Assembly (NCBI RefSeq): GCF_900107855.1 | Contig: NZ_FNRJ01000001.1 | Span: forward strand, 248,001-312,000 | Direction: 5' to 3' | Source: Marinobacterium iners DSM 11526 | GTDB taxonomy: Bacteria; Pseudomonadota; Gammaproteobacteria; Pseudomonadales; Balneatricaceae | Length of the DNA stretch: 64,000 nt | In this document: positions 26,672-36,345 of the stretch, in pieces | How the letters are laid out: each line of letters starts with the position of its first letter | How positions within the stretch are numbered: position 1 is the first letter of the stretch | The notes under the pieces: generated by a model | The model's input: the letters and a program-made list of their open reading frames with translations, nothing else | Databases searched by the model: none | Told to the model about the DNA's origin: nothing | Made by a program: the position numbers and the translations under genes

Positions 26672-26686
26672 TGATAATGCGTATCA
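26672..26686. promoter_or_regulatory. Fur box, cassette 1 receptor / AraC promoter
   Basis: TGATAATGCGTATCA matches the 7-1-7 Fur consensus TGATAATnATTATCA at 12 of 14 positions. It lies in the 107-base region between the divergent receptor and AraC genes, so iron may control both. Confidence 0.7.
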
Positions 26687-26752
26687 TCTACAGCGCAATC
26701 ATGAGCCGCTAGCGAATTTGCGCTGAAAATAGCGGAAATGAGGAAATAACTG

Positions 26753-27721
26753 ATGGATTGCCCTGCTTCAGCCCCCCGCAACCCGATGTCCCTGTCCATG
26801 CCCTCGGACTGGGCGCTGATCAGCCAATTGCACTCAGTCAGTGACGGAGTCAGTATCGGCTGCCTCGATGGCCGGCCGACATCCAACTGGCAGCTTGATG
26901 GTATTTCCCGGCCGGGTTTTGGCATCGCTATTGTCCTGGAGGGAGCCGGGACCATGGCGCTGGACGGCGGACCGCCACTGAGCATAGAAGCCGGCACCGC
27001 CATTCTCTATTCCACCGCCCAACCCATCCGGGGCTGGGACGATTTTCGGGGCGGTCACGCCACCCGCATTGTTGATATCCGCTTTACGCCGGAGGGACTG
27101 GCATCCCTGTGCGGGCATCCACCACCGGAACTCACAGGCAAACTGCTGCGTGACTGCAGCGTTCCCTGCCAGAACGCCTACCTGGGCAGCCTGCCGGCCA
27201 GCCGTGAGATGAAACGGCTAGCCGCCGATATTCTGCAATACCCGACAAACAGCACAAGTGAATTATCTTCTTTGCTGTTCCTGCAAGCTAAAGCTATGGA
27301 ATCCCTCGCCCTCACCCTTCGACATTTAGACACCCGCCGGCGACATCCTACAATGCCAGCTCCGTACGACCGAAGTAGGGTCCAGCAGGCATATGAGTAT
27401 ATCCTCCAGAACTATGAGCAAGATTTGACGATCAAGGTACTTTCTGAACAAGCTGGCATCAGTGAAAAACGACTTCAAGCAGGGTTTACCGCTCTCTATG
27501 GCCAGACGATACATGCCTGTCTGAGACAGACACGAATGGAAATAGCTGCTTCTCTTATGGAGCAAGGATGGAGCGTCACGGAAGTAGCCGACGCCGTCGG
27601 TTTTTCCAGCCTGAGCCACTTTATTAAAGCCTTCAAGCGACACTGGGGCGCAACCCCAAAAGCATGGATCAGCTCTGCCAACAAAGAAGTTGATCCCGTC
27701 AGTAACGACACCATGCTGTAA
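26753..27721 (+). CDS. AraC-family regulator of cassette 1 (PchR/YbtA-like)
   Basis: A 322-residue regulator with an N-terminal sensing domain and a C-terminal double helix-turn-helix (about residues 215-310; LTIKVLSEQAGISEKRLQAGF and VTEVADAVGFSSLSHFIKAFKRHWGATP). The layout and ending are those of PchR/YbtA, which sense imported ferric siderophore and activate the adjacent receptor genes. It is divergent from the receptor of cassette 1. AGGA lies upstream of the ATG. Confidence 0.85.
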   Translation: MDCPASAPRNPMSLSMPSDWALISQLHSVSDGVSIGCLDGRPTSNWQLDGISRPGFGIAIVLEGAGTMALDGGPPLSIEAGTAILYSTAQPIRGWDDFRGGHATRIVDIRFTPEGLASLCGHPPPELTGKLLRDCSVPCQNAYLGSLPASREMKRLAADILQYPTNSTSELSSLLFLQAKAMESLALTLRHLDTRRRHPTMPAPYDRSRVQQAYEYILQNYEQDLTIKVLSEQAGISEKRLQAGFTALYGQTIHACLRQTRMEIAASLMEQGWSVTEVADAVGFSSLSHFIKAFKRHWGATPKAWISSANKEVDPVSNDTML

Positions 27722-27867
27722 TACCAAACACTGTACCCTCGCAGTCTAAGAATAGTTCCTCCGCAAATACCCGAGCACATCTGCCATTTCAAAGAGCTTT
27801 TGTAATCATGATGAAAGCGTCCATTTTTTCACCGGCTGCAACTACCTTTTCTGATAGTACAAGCGGA

Positions 27868-28035
27868 TTAACCCTGCCCTTTCAACATCTGGTCTACCCG
27901 TACAACGTTGACCAGTTTACTGTCGTTTTTCTTCAGGCCACGGTAGCGTGGCGTTTACAAAACCAAACTGGCACTTGAGGATCCGAAACAGATTCTCAAC
28001 TTTCGCATGGATACTGGCCTTAAGATCTCCGGGGT
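27868..28035 (-). pseudogene. fragment of an IS5-type transposase C-terminus
   Basis: On the minus strand, LKASIHAKVENLFRILKCQF is readable, continuing GFVN. A frameshift follows, and the end LVNVVRVDQMLKGQG and stop appear in another frame. This closely parallels the C-terminus of the transposase at 48511-49338 ([20 protein letters not shown]), so both come from related IS5-family elements. Only the last 50-60 codons remain. It lies in the 370-base gap between the AraC gene of cassette 1 and the last ABC gene of cassette 2; I see no other gene in that gap. Confidence 0.75.
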
Positions 28036-28091
28036 GCCAGTGCTGTGCTTGAACGGCCGGGGATAGCAGCCAAGGGTTCCGTGGCTAGCAT

Positions 28092-29906
28092 TCAGGCGCC
28101 AGTTTGCAAGCCTGAGGCTTGATCGTCCGCCAGGCCTACCTGCAGACGTGCCGCCTGCAGAGAATGCCATAAAGCGTGGTAGCGGCCCGCTTCTGCCATC
28201 AGTTCATGATGTTGTCCCTGTTCAACCAGTTGGCCGTCTTCAACGACCAGAATGCGGTCGGCACCGACGATGGTCGACAGGCGGTGCGCAATAACGATCA
28301 CGGTTTTATCGCGCACGAGTGCGTCGATGGCGCGTTGCACTGCCAGTTCATTCTCTGCATCCAACGCCGCAGTGGGCTCATCAAGGATGATGATCGGAGC
28401 GTTCTTGAGCAGCGCTCGGGCAATGGAAATTCGTTGACGCTCTCCCCCGGAAAGCCGCTCGCCGATCTCTCCCAATCGGGTATGCCAACCTTGCGGAAGA
28501 CGTTCAATAAATGTCAGACACTGGGCAGCTTCTGCGGCGGCCCGAACGTCGTCTTCACTTGCCTCGGGCCGTGCCATGCGGATATTGGCGAGAACGCTGT
28601 CATCGAACAGGTAGACATCCTGGAATACCACCGATATTAGGTCGCTCAATGCTTCGCTCGGTATCTGGCGCAGATCAGCACCGCCAATCGTGACACGCCC
28701 GCACTGTGGGTCAGCATAGCGCATCAGTAGTCGCGCAACCGTGGTCTTGCCCGCGCCCGAAGAGCCCACCAGTGCCGTCATGCCAGACGCCGGGAACAAA
28801 GCATTGAAGCCCGACAGGGCGGCGCTATCGGCATGTCTGTAACGAAAGGAGACGTTCTCGAAGCAGATATCGAAGGTCTTGGGTATGAGAGCGGGCGCCC
28901 GCTGGGGCAGTGGGGGGATGGCCAGCAGTGCGTCGATGCGATCCAGCGCCGCCTCAATCAGTTCCAGCATCATGGTATAGCTGACAAAGGTCGCCAATGG
29001 TTCAGAAAAGCGCACGATAATGACCATGGTGGCTACCAGCGAGGCCAGATCCAGGGTTCCCATCACCACCCAAGTGACACCGCAGGCGGCCACCCCCAGC
29101 AAGCCCAGTTCTACCACGCTTGCGACAAAAACGTCAGGCTTGGCCGCATGTCGACGGGCTTCGGTCTGAACCGTTTCAAGGTGCAGGAAACTGGCCTGCA
29201 GTGCCGCCGCCTTTTCGCCTCCACTACAGGCCGCGCGCAGAGTCGGCAAGCCCTGCAGGTACTCGATGATGTCGGCATTGGTGCGTCGATGAGCCTGGTC
29301 AAGTTGGCGCATACCGCGCCGAAAGGCCGGACGCCGCCAGCCATACAGAGGCACGATGACGGGAAACACCAATAACAGAATCACCCCCAGCCGCCAGTCC
29401 ACAAACAGTGCCGCCAGGGCAACAGTCAGCGGTGTGATCACTGCCAACATGATCAGATTAGCGATGGCCAGGGTGTAATTGAGGTTTTCATCCACGTTGC
29501 CAATCAGTACCGCGCTTATCTCCCCGGTACGGCTGTCCTGCAAGCGCTCCAGCGGCATCCGGCGCAACTGCTCGCCGAGACGGGTACGCAGCGAGTGGGT
29601 CATCGCTGCCAACTGGCCGTCGTACTCAAAACCCTGCGCCCACCAGCGCAGAAGAGCCGCAATGATCGCCAGGAACGACATGACCGCTAGCCAATGCAAT
29701 GCGGCCTCGGTATTGCCGGTTGACAGCATGGCCCTGAACATCGGAAACAAACACGCCAGTGCCAGCCCATTGGCGATGGCAGCCGCCAACAGACCGATCA
29801 GACTGTTGCGCAGTGCCCTGGCATGTTCACCAGCGGTTCTCAGCAGGCAGAGCCAGGTTGCGATCCAGGAGGCGGAGGTGTTGCGGCCTGAACGGGTGGT
29901 TACCAT
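28092..29906 (-). CDS. siderophore ABC transporter, fused permease-ATPase, cassette 2 (second half)
   Basis: A 604-residue half-transporter with six membrane helices in residues 30-320, Walker A GSSGAGKTTVARLL near residue 380, signature LSGGERQRISIARAL and Walker B IIILDEPTAALD. The start has GGAGGAG 8 bases upstream and comes three bases after the stop of the partner gene. It occupies the same place in cassette 2 as the 19768-21531 gene in cassette 1. The Pro in DEPTA, instead of Ala in cassette 1, shows that the two cassettes are not a recent duplication. Confidence 0.85.
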   Translation of the reverse strand: MVTTRSGRNTSASWIATWLCLLRTAGEHARALRNSLIGLLAAAIANGLALACLFPMFRAMLSTGNTEAALHWLAVMSFLAIIAALLRWWAQGFEYDGQLAAMTHSLRTRLGEQLRRMPLERLQDSRTGEISAVLIGNVDENLNYTLAIANLIMLAVITPLTVALAALFVDWRLGVILLLVFPVIVPLYGWRRPAFRRGMRQLDQAHRRTNADIIEYLQGLPTLRAACSGGEKAAALQASFLHLETVQTEARRHAAKPDVFVASVVELGLLGVAACGVTWVVMGTLDLASLVATMVIIVRFSEPLATFVSYTMMLELIEAALDRIDALLAIPPLPQRAPALIPKTFDICFENVSFRYRHADSAALSGFNALFPASGMTALVGSSGAGKTTVARLLMRYADPQCGRVTIGGADLRQIPSEALSDLISVVFQDVYLFDDSVLANIRMARPEASEDDVRAAAEAAQCLTFIERLPQGWHTRLGEIGERLSGGERQRISIARALLKNAPIIILDEPTAALDAENELAVQRAIDALVRDKTVIVIAHRLSTIVGADRILVVEDGQLVEQGQHHELMAEAGRYHALWHSLQAARLQVGLADDQASGLQTGA

Positions 29907-29909
29907 CGG

Positions 29910-31682
29910 TTATTCTCCTCCGTTTTCCGAGACCACAGGTCGACGCTTCAATGCCCAGTTTTGGGCTTTTTCATGGCGGCTCCAGAGCCAGGCATAGATA
30001 CCGCTCTGGTTCACCAAGTCATCATGTTGACCCCGTTCAACCAGTTGCCCCTGATCGAAGACCAGTATCTGATGGGCACTGCGAATGGTGGCAAACCGGT
30101 GAGTCACCAGGATCACAGTTCGGCCACGCATCAGCACAGACAACGCCTTCATCAGTGCAGCCTCGTTCTCCGGGTCGGCAAAGGCGGTGGGCTCGTCGAG
30201 AACCAGGATGGGACGGTTTTGTAGAATGGCCCGGGCAATCGTAATGCGCTGGCGCTGGCCACCAGAAATAAGACCTCCACGCTCCCCGACCTGGGTGTCG
30301 TAGCCCTCAGGCAGACTCTGGATGAAGTTGTGAGCCTGAGCGGCGCGTGCGGCCGCCACCACCTCTTCCATGGTCGCGTCCGGCCTCCCCATGCGGATGT
30401 TATTGGCAACGCTGTCGGCGAGCAGGAAGCTCTCCTGAAAGACGAAGGCGACCTGTGCCATGAGCGTCTCGGTGGTCATATCCCGGATATCAACGCCACC
30501 GATCCGGATGCACCCCGCGTCGACATCCCAGAATCGGGGGATCAGCCGGGCGATGGTTGACTTGCCTGCGCCTGAGGGGCCAACCAGAGCGGTTACGGTG
30601 CCGGGCGCGGCATGGAAGGTCACATCGTGCAGGACGAGCTCACCTTTGCTTTGCGGGTACGCACCGTGTCCAAAGCTGACGCCCTCAAAGTCGATGGCGG
30701 AACTGGATGGCTGCCTGGACTCTATGGGGATCGGCAATATGGGCAATGCCATGACTTGCTGAATACGGCCAACACTCAGTTTCGCCCTGGCAACCAGATG
30801 ATGCAGTGACATCAAGGGCATGACAGACTCAGCCATACCGGCACCGAGCAGGAGCACAGCCGCCCAGGTCGCGAAATTCAGTGTACCTTGGGCTCCCAGC
30901 CAGCCGCCCAGGCCCAGCAATACGATCAGAGTCGGCAGTGGGTTCAACACGACAAAAGCGTATCGGGTAGGGAAACCTGCCTGCCGGTACCAGTCGGTGA
31001 GTATTTCCTGGTAGCTCTCCAGTGCCTGCTGATAGCGGCTGAAAGTGGTATGGCCGGTATCGAAGGTACGCACCACGGGCATGGCCTGAACGAATTCGAC
31101 GATGGCTGCGCTGACGCGTTCACGGGCGGCGTTGTAGCGACATTGCATCTGGCCTGAGTTACGCATCGCCAGGCCTAGTACGCCGACCCCCAATAGCAGC
31201 ACAGCCACCGCGCCGGATGCGAGCCGCCAATCCAGCCAGACGAGAATCAGCAAAGTGCAGATTGGCGCCACCATTGCGCGGGCATACATCGGCGTACTGT
31301 CGGCCACGAAAATATGAAGCGCCTTGATATCGTCCTGCATCACCTTGGACAGGGCTCCCGCCCCAAACTGCTGTATGTCCCCCAGCGACACCTGCGCCAG
31401 ATGCTGTGCCATGTCAGTGCGCAGAATCGTCTCCAATCGGAAGGCGGCATAATGTGACTGGTTGAAGGCACTGAGGCGCAGCAACAGGCTTGCAGCCAGG
31501 CTGATAAAGGCCAGGGTCATGGCCAACCAGGGCCAGACATGAGGGTGTTGCATCAATTGCCCCAGAACCAGCCCCAGCAGCGCAAGCGCTGCGAGCCCAA
31601 ACACGGCACTCGTACCTGAGAGCACCATGGCAAGCTGTATCTGTCTCTGGACAGGCTGAAGTATATCCCACGATTTACTCAT
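29910..31682 (-). CDS. siderophore ABC transporter, fused permease-ATPase, cassette 2 (first half)
   Basis: A 590-residue half-transporter. The membrane domain covers about residues 20-310. The ATPase domain has Walker A GPSGAGKSTIARLIPRFWDVD, signature ISGGQRQRITIARAI and Walker B ILVLDEPTAFADPENE. The start at 31682 (MSKSWDIL) has GAGGAGGTG upstream and overlaps the MFS stop by four bases (ATGA). It should form a heterodimer with the next gene product. Its role as inner-membrane importer of a ferric siderophore is inferred from the YbtPQ/IrtAB gene pattern. Confidence 0.85.
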   Translation of the reverse strand: MSKSWDILQPVQRQIQLAMVLSGTSAVFGLAALALLGLVLGQLMQHPHVWPWLAMTLAFISLAASLLLRLSAFNQSHYAAFRLETILRTDMAQHLAQVSLGDIQQFGAGALSKVMQDDIKALHIFVADSTPMYARAMVAPICTLLILVWLDWRLASGAVAVLLLGVGVLGLAMRNSGQMQCRYNAARERVSAAIVEFVQAMPVVRTFDTGHTTFSRYQQALESYQEILTDWYRQAGFPTRYAFVVLNPLPTLIVLLGLGGWLGAQGTLNFATWAAVLLLGAGMAESVMPLMSLHHLVARAKLSVGRIQQVMALPILPIPIESRQPSSSAIDFEGVSFGHGAYPQSKGELVLHDVTFHAAPGTVTALVGPSGAGKSTIARLIPRFWDVDAGCIRIGGVDIRDMTTETLMAQVAFVFQESFLLADSVANNIRMGRPDATMEEVVAAARAAQAHNFIQSLPEGYDTQVGERGGLISGGQRQRITIARAILQNRPILVLDEPTAFADPENEAALMKALSVLMRGRTVILVTHRFATIRSAHQILVFDQGQLVERGQHDDLVNQSGIYAWLWSRHEKAQNWALKRRPVVSENGGE

Positions 31683-32947
31683 CGCACCTCCTCGGCAATC
31701 ACCGATGCGACTGGCGGAGGAAACGAAACAGCATCCGTACAAGACAGGGCGCCGACCATTGGTCGGTAGCGAAACGACAGCAGTGCCGCGATGATTGCCG
31801 CCAATACCGCCAGCGCCAATACACCAGCGTAGCCAAATATGTCTGCTAGCGCAGCACCCGCCGACATCATGCCCATGGCAACGAACATGTTAAGGCTGTA
31901 CTGAAACGTATAATCGGTTGCCGGACGTTCGAATGACGCATGATCCATCATAACCGTGGCAAGTACGGTCGCGGCCGGGTTGTAAAGAAGAAAGAACAGG
32001 CCGACGGACAGCGTCGCAACCATCTCGCCGGTATAGTCAAACACCGGCAGGGCAATGATCGCGATTCCCGGAATCTGAACCAGGGCAGCACCAATGAGCA
32101 CCTTTCGCCGCCCCAACCTGGTGAGTAACCAACCGGTCGAGAGAGCCGCCAGGACACCCAGTGAGGAGCCGACAATATTGACCGAAAAGCCAATGCGCTC
32201 CATTCGCCACCCGGCATCGACCAGTATCGGCGTAATGAGGGCGTAGGCAAGGCTGCTTGATATGGGATAGACCAGCAGTAACATGAGCCAGCGGCGGCCA
32301 TTGGGCTGCTGCCAGAATGCTTTGACACACCGTATCAAAGCATGGCCAGTTGCTCGCGGCGTCTCCCAACCTGGCTCACGAAACCCGGCCAACAGGGTCA
32401 AGGGCAAACAGGTGCCGACCGCAAGAATCACCACGCTGCCGTGCCACCCGATATGAGGATAGGCCAGCAACACAGCACCCCCGCCCAGCATGTTGCCCAA
32501 CAGGCCACCGGCGATCTGGATACCGTTACCCAGGCCTCTCTCATCCGCAGAGAGCAAGCGGCAGGCCAAACCGTCGATGGCAATGTCCTGGGTTGCCGAA
32601 AACAACGCCACAAGCAGGCACAGTGAATAAATCACCGCAAAGTCGTTTAGGGGATCGAATTGACCGAAACCTAGAAAAGCTAGCGCCAGCCCACCCTGCA
32701 TGACGATTAGCCAGGTTCGGTAGTGCCCCATACGGGCAATACTAAACCTGTCCACGATGGGCGCCCAAAGGAACTTAAAAGGCCATACCATTCCTGTCAT
32801 ATAGATAAGACTCACCTGCCCTAACGTGGCCCCCTGCTCTCGCAGGATGACCACCAGCGCCACTACCAGAAACCCCAAGCCGAGATACTGCGTCGTATAC
32901 AGGCTAGCCAGGAGGCACCAGGTGGATTTGGGTGTTTTCGAACTCAT
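31679..32947 (-). CDS. MFS siderophore permease (RhtX/FptX/YbtX-like), cassette 2
   Basis: A 422-residue 12-helix permease with the RhtX-type motif MTGMVWPFKFLWAPIVDRF after the second helix. I choose the ATG at 32947 (MSSKTPKSTW) because AGG lies 6 bases upstream; the ATG at 32959 lacks a ribosome binding site. It starts 17 bases after the receptor gene and overlaps the following ABC gene. Function: transport of a siderophore across the inner membrane, by analogy with RhtX/FptX. Confidence 0.85.
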   Translation of the reverse strand: MSSKTPKSTWCLLASLYTTQYLGLGFLVVALVVILREQGATLGQVSLIYMTGMVWPFKFLWAPIVDRFSIARMGHYRTWLIVMQGGLALAFLGFGQFDPLNDFAVIYSLCLLVALFSATQDIAIDGLACRLLSADERGLGNGIQIAGGLLGNMLGGGAVLLAYPHIGWHGSVVILAVGTCLPLTLLAGFREPGWETPRATGHALIRCVKAFWQQPNGRRWLMLLLVYPISSSLAYALITPILVDAGWRMERIGFSVNIVGSSLGVLAALSTGWLLTRLGRRKVLIGAALVQIPGIAIIALPVFDYTGEMVATLSVGLFFLLYNPAATVLATVMMDHASFERPATDYTFQYSLNMFVAMGMMSAGAALADIFGYAGVLALAVLAAIIAALLSFRYRPMVGALSCTDAVSFPPPVASVIAEEVR

Positions 32948-32964
32948 GCGCGACCTCATGGCAA

Positions 32965-35142
32965 TTAGAAGGTGTAGTTAACACCGAGCCCGAGGACTCG
33001 GCCCTGGGCCGGAGCACCGTAGTGGGTAGAAGGGGGTGCAAAATAGCCATACAGGTCGTAGTGTTCATCCAGCAGGTTGCGCCCCCAGACATACCATTCG
33101 CTGTTGCCGCTGCCGAGGCCAAGACGCATATCAATCTTGTTATAAGCACCAAGATCAAAGGAGTTCTGAGGATCGGCGGGGCGGGTCCCTTGATAGTGAT
33201 AATCCAGTCGCGCGTTGAGCAGTGGAGAGGACAAACCCAAGAAGGGCGAAATCTGTCGTTGATAGGTCAGTGCCAAGTGGCCGGACCACCGGGGAACGTC
33301 AGGTACACGGTTACCCGCGTGTACATCTCCATCCCCTATATTGAAAACATCCGTGGTAATTTTTGAATCTATATAACTCACATCGCCTGAGAGGGTGAGG
33401 CCATTATCAAATTGCCAGCTTGCTTGAAGCTCGACCCCCATGCTGCGGGTGTCGGCATTTACCGCGCTGACGGCATAGGTGGATGAGTCGTAGGAAAGTA
33501 GATGATTATCCTCGATATCCGTGTAAAAAAGGGCGCCATTCATGGTCAGACGCAGGTCTTCCATCGAGTATTTAAACCCTAACTCTGCCGATTCAGAGGT
33601 TGCAGCGCGGTAACTGGCCGAGCCCGGGGCGTTGGCGTAATCCTGAAAACCACCGGGGTTGTATCCTCGCGAGAACATGCTGTACACATTAACCTCTGGC
33701 GTTAGCGCATAGGTCAGCCCAACCCGACCAGTGATGAAGTGATCGTCCAACGATTCCGATTCACCAACAACCGTTCCACCTGAGTGGTAGGTGGCATCAT
33801 AGGTTTTGCTGTCCCAGGTGTGGCGTAGCCCGGCTGTCAGCGTCCAGTCCCTGGCGAGAGGAAGCGTCGTTTCGCCATAGAAGCCGTAGCGTTTCGTGGT
33901 GAAATCCCTGAACTGGGCGTTAGAGGTGCCATAGGTATTGCGCGGGTTATCATAAGAGCGGTCAGAGTGCAGAAGACTCACCCCGCCAACCCAGAAGGTA
34001 TCCGCACCGGGCAGCGATGACAGGCGCAGGTCCTGTGTCAGCACTCGTTCATGGGACTCCTGGACCTGCCAGTATTCGGTCGCATTCGGGTTTCCGGTTC
34101 GGGAGATCTGAATCAACCGGTCGTAGACCACCGGCGAGGTATTGAAACCATCAGTGTAGGAAGTCACGGCGGTGAACTGGCCGGCGTCGAATTCGTGGTC
34201 GATCTGCAAGGAAGAACGCTTCACTGTCTTGTGGCTGTCATCGTAGATGTCTGGACTTACATCCATTACAGGCTTGTCCCCGTAAGGGCGCAGGACGATG
34301 TTCTCTCCCATGTACCGAGCCTTTTGTCTCTCGGCGCTGACAAGCACGGAGGTGTCCGGCGTGACATCCCACATCAGGCTGCCCCGGACAGCCAGCAGGT
34401 CCGGTTCGGAAACAGGGTCACCCGTTTGTAGGTTGGTTATGGGGTAGTCGAAAGACGACTGTTGAATGGCGATACGGCCGCTCAATTGGTCGGTCAGCGG
34501 TCCACCAAAGGCACCCGCCACCAGGTGCTTTCCTTCCTGACCATACTCACCCCGTAGGTACCCTTCGAGCTGACGCGTAGGCTTGCGGGTGGTGATGTTG
34601 ATGGCACCTGCTTCAGCCAGGCCTCCGAAAAGAGTACCTTGCGATCCTTTTAGCACGTCAATACTTTCGACATCCAAATTACCCAGGGAAATATGCCGCG
34701 AAGAGATCGGGCTGCCGTTGAGATTCACGGCAACGGAGGTATCGTCCATACTCATTGGGTAGAGAGCGCCGCCCCCCCTGATGTATAGGGACGATACGTT
34801 GGCACCGCCAGACGAATTCACGTCGACGCCTGGGGTGGCACGCAAGACATCCTCCACTGACATCAAGCCACGCTCTTCAATCTCTTTACCCGACACCAGG
34901 GTCATACCAAAAGGAAGCTCTCTGGGGTCCTCCAGAGTGTTACCGCCCCTGGCCGAGACAGTCAGAGTGGGTAATGAGGGGATCATCGCTGCTTCTTCCG
35001 CGCCATTCTCCTCATTCTGCTGAGCGTAAGCGGCATTGATTGACAGCAGGGATGTAAAGGCAAGCAGCTTTATGAAACCTGCATCGTGCCAACCTAATAC
35101 GTACTGACCAATCAACAGGTCACTTGAACCTTTCATTCCCAT
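32965..35142 (-). CDS. TonB-dependent siderophore receptor, cassette 2
   Basis: A 725-residue receptor. A signal peptide ends near AAYA-Q, and a TonB-box-like LPTLTVSA lies near residue 60. The plug has IEERGLMSVEDVLRATPGVDV and IDVLKGSQGTLFGGLAEAGAINI, and the barrel ends GLGVNYTF. The start at 35142 has GAGGAG 6 bases upstream, which sits inside the longer open frame, so the ATG at 35160 is not the start. First gene of cassette 2, divergent from the AraC gene at 35389. Ligand unknown. Confidence 0.9.
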   Translation of the reverse strand: MGMKGSSDLLIGQYVLGWHDAGFIKLLAFTSLLSINAAYAQQNEENGAEEAAMIPSLPTLTVSARGGNTLEDPRELPFGMTLVSGKEIEERGLMSVEDVLRATPGVDVNSSGGANVSSLYIRGGGALYPMSMDDTSVAVNLNGSPISSRHISLGNLDVESIDVLKGSQGTLFGGLAEAGAINITTRKPTRQLEGYLRGEYGQEGKHLVAGAFGGPLTDQLSGRIAIQQSSFDYPITNLQTGDPVSEPDLLAVRGSLMWDVTPDTSVLVSAERQKARYMGENIVLRPYGDKPVMDVSPDIYDDSHKTVKRSSLQIDHEFDAGQFTAVTSYTDGFNTSPVVYDRLIQISRTGNPNATEYWQVQESHERVLTQDLRLSSLPGADTFWVGGVSLLHSDRSYDNPRNTYGTSNAQFRDFTTKRYGFYGETTLPLARDWTLTAGLRHTWDSKTYDATYHSGGTVVGESESLDDHFITGRVGLTYALTPEVNVYSMFSRGYNPGGFQDYANAPGSASYRAATSESAELGFKYSMEDLRLTMNGALFYTDIEDNHLLSYDSSTYAVSAVNADTRSMGVELQASWQFDNGLTLSGDVSYIDSKITTDVFNIGDGDVHAGNRVPDVPRWSGHLALTYQRQISPFLGLSSPLLNARLDYHYQGTRPADPQNSFDLGAYNKIDMRLGLGSGNSEWYVWGRNLLDEHYDLYGYFAPPSTHYGAPAQGRVLGLGVNYTF

Positions 35143-35297
35143 CGATAGCTCCTCGCCCAATTGTGATAGATAGCTAGTGAACAGACGGTAGTCGGTGGTC
35201 CAGCCCTTCCAGGACGAATTCTATGGCAGGGCATTGCAGCCGCCTGGCACTGAGAGCTTGTAGGACTCGACTTTTAGTCTGAGATACCGCACTATTT

Positions 35298-35312
35298 ATG
35301 ATTGAGAATCAT
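35298..35312. promoter_or_regulatory. possible Fur site, cassette 2 promoter
   Basis: ATGATT-GAG-AATCAT is a perfect 15-base palindrome in the 246-base region between the divergent receptor and AraC genes. Its right half, GAGAATCATT, is like common Fur half-sites, but the match to the full 19-base consensus is poor (about 11 of 19). It could also be the AraC operator. Confidence 0.45.
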
Positions 35313-35388
35313 TTCGATATCTACTCAAGTCGGTTCAATCTCTACCCGTTTCGGTTGGCGAGTGCTTGAGTTGAGAAAAGGTAATGCT

Positions 35389-36345
35389 ATGTCGTCATTC
35401 GACGCGAAAGCAGAGATCGCCGCGTCTAGGTTGCTGGCAACTGGGATCAGTTCATTATTGCCTGTAACGCAGGAAGACAAATGCATCCTGTTAAAACGCA
35501 CGCTTCAGGAAGGCATTGATGTTGTTGTATGGAAGGGGCGATTTACCCAGCCGATGGAAATCGACATCCACGATGACGACCACCGGATCACTTTTTCCTG
35601 TTCGCTGGCAGGCACCTCACATACCAGGTTCGATGATGGCGCCTCACCACTTGTCCACACCCTTCAAGAAAAAGAGGCCAGCATCAGCTTCCATCCTGGG
35701 CGCGTTGGCACTTTCACCCAAGTGGGACAATTCGACAGTGTTATGGTTATGGTACGACCGGACATTCTTGAAAAGTGGCCATTAGATACAAGTGTGATGC
35801 CATCAGATATCACGATCGGAGACTGTTATCTGACCCGTTGCGCGTGCAATGCCGAGCTCCGCGCGACAGCTCAGGTGCTGAGCCAGGGGCTGTGTAGCGT
35901 GCAAGCTTTTGCAGGTAGCAACACCGATCGCCTGCCACTATGGTTACTCGGTCAATGTCTGGTCATGGTGAGCCTGATCCAGCAAGGGAACCGTCATTCG
36001 GCCCCACACACCGACCGGATACCTTGGCGAGACCAGCAGCACCTGCTCCGTGCGAGAGACCTGCTGTTACAGGACCTGAGCGCCGCGCCCACACTACCTG
36101 AGCTCGCACATGAGGCAGGTCTGAGCCTACTGAAACTCAAATGCGGATTTCGGCAACTCTTCGGCCATACGGTCTACGGACTGTTTCAGCGTGAGCGCAT
36201 GCAGGAAGCACGGCGTCAACTGAACCTGGGCTTGCCAGTATTAACTGTCGCCTCTGACCTTGGCTACAGCAATGCCAGCCACTTTGCTGCAGCCTTCAAG
36301 AAGCAATTTGGCATCACCCCTTCAGAAGTCAAACGCCAGCGCTGA
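35389..36345 (+). CDS. AraC-family regulator of cassette 2 (PchR/YbtA-like)
   Basis: A 318-residue regulator. The C-terminal double helix-turn-helix (about residues 225-315) contains LPELAHEAGLSLLKLKCGFR and VASDLGYSNASHFAAAFKKQFGITPSEVK, as in PchR. The start at 35389 (MSSFDAKAE) has AAGG 7 bases upstream; a TTG 29 codons earlier is not supported. Divergent from the cassette 2 receptor and presumably its siderophore-dependent activator. Confidence 0.85.
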   Translation: MSSFDAKAEIAASRLLATGISSLLPVTQEDKCILLKRTLQEGIDVVVWKGRFTQPMEIDIHDDDHRITFSCSLAGTSHTRFDDGASPLVHTLQEKEASISFHPGRVGTFTQVGQFDSVMVMVRPDILEKWPLDTSVMPSDITIGDCYLTRCACNAELRATAQVLSQGLCSVQAFAGSNTDRLPLWLLGQCLVMVSLIQQGNRHSAPHTDRIPWRDQQHLLRARDLLLQDLSAAPTLPELAHEAGLSLLKLKCGFRQLFGHTVYGLFQRERMQEARRQLNLGLPVLTVASDLGYSNASHFAAAFKKQFGITPSEVKRQR

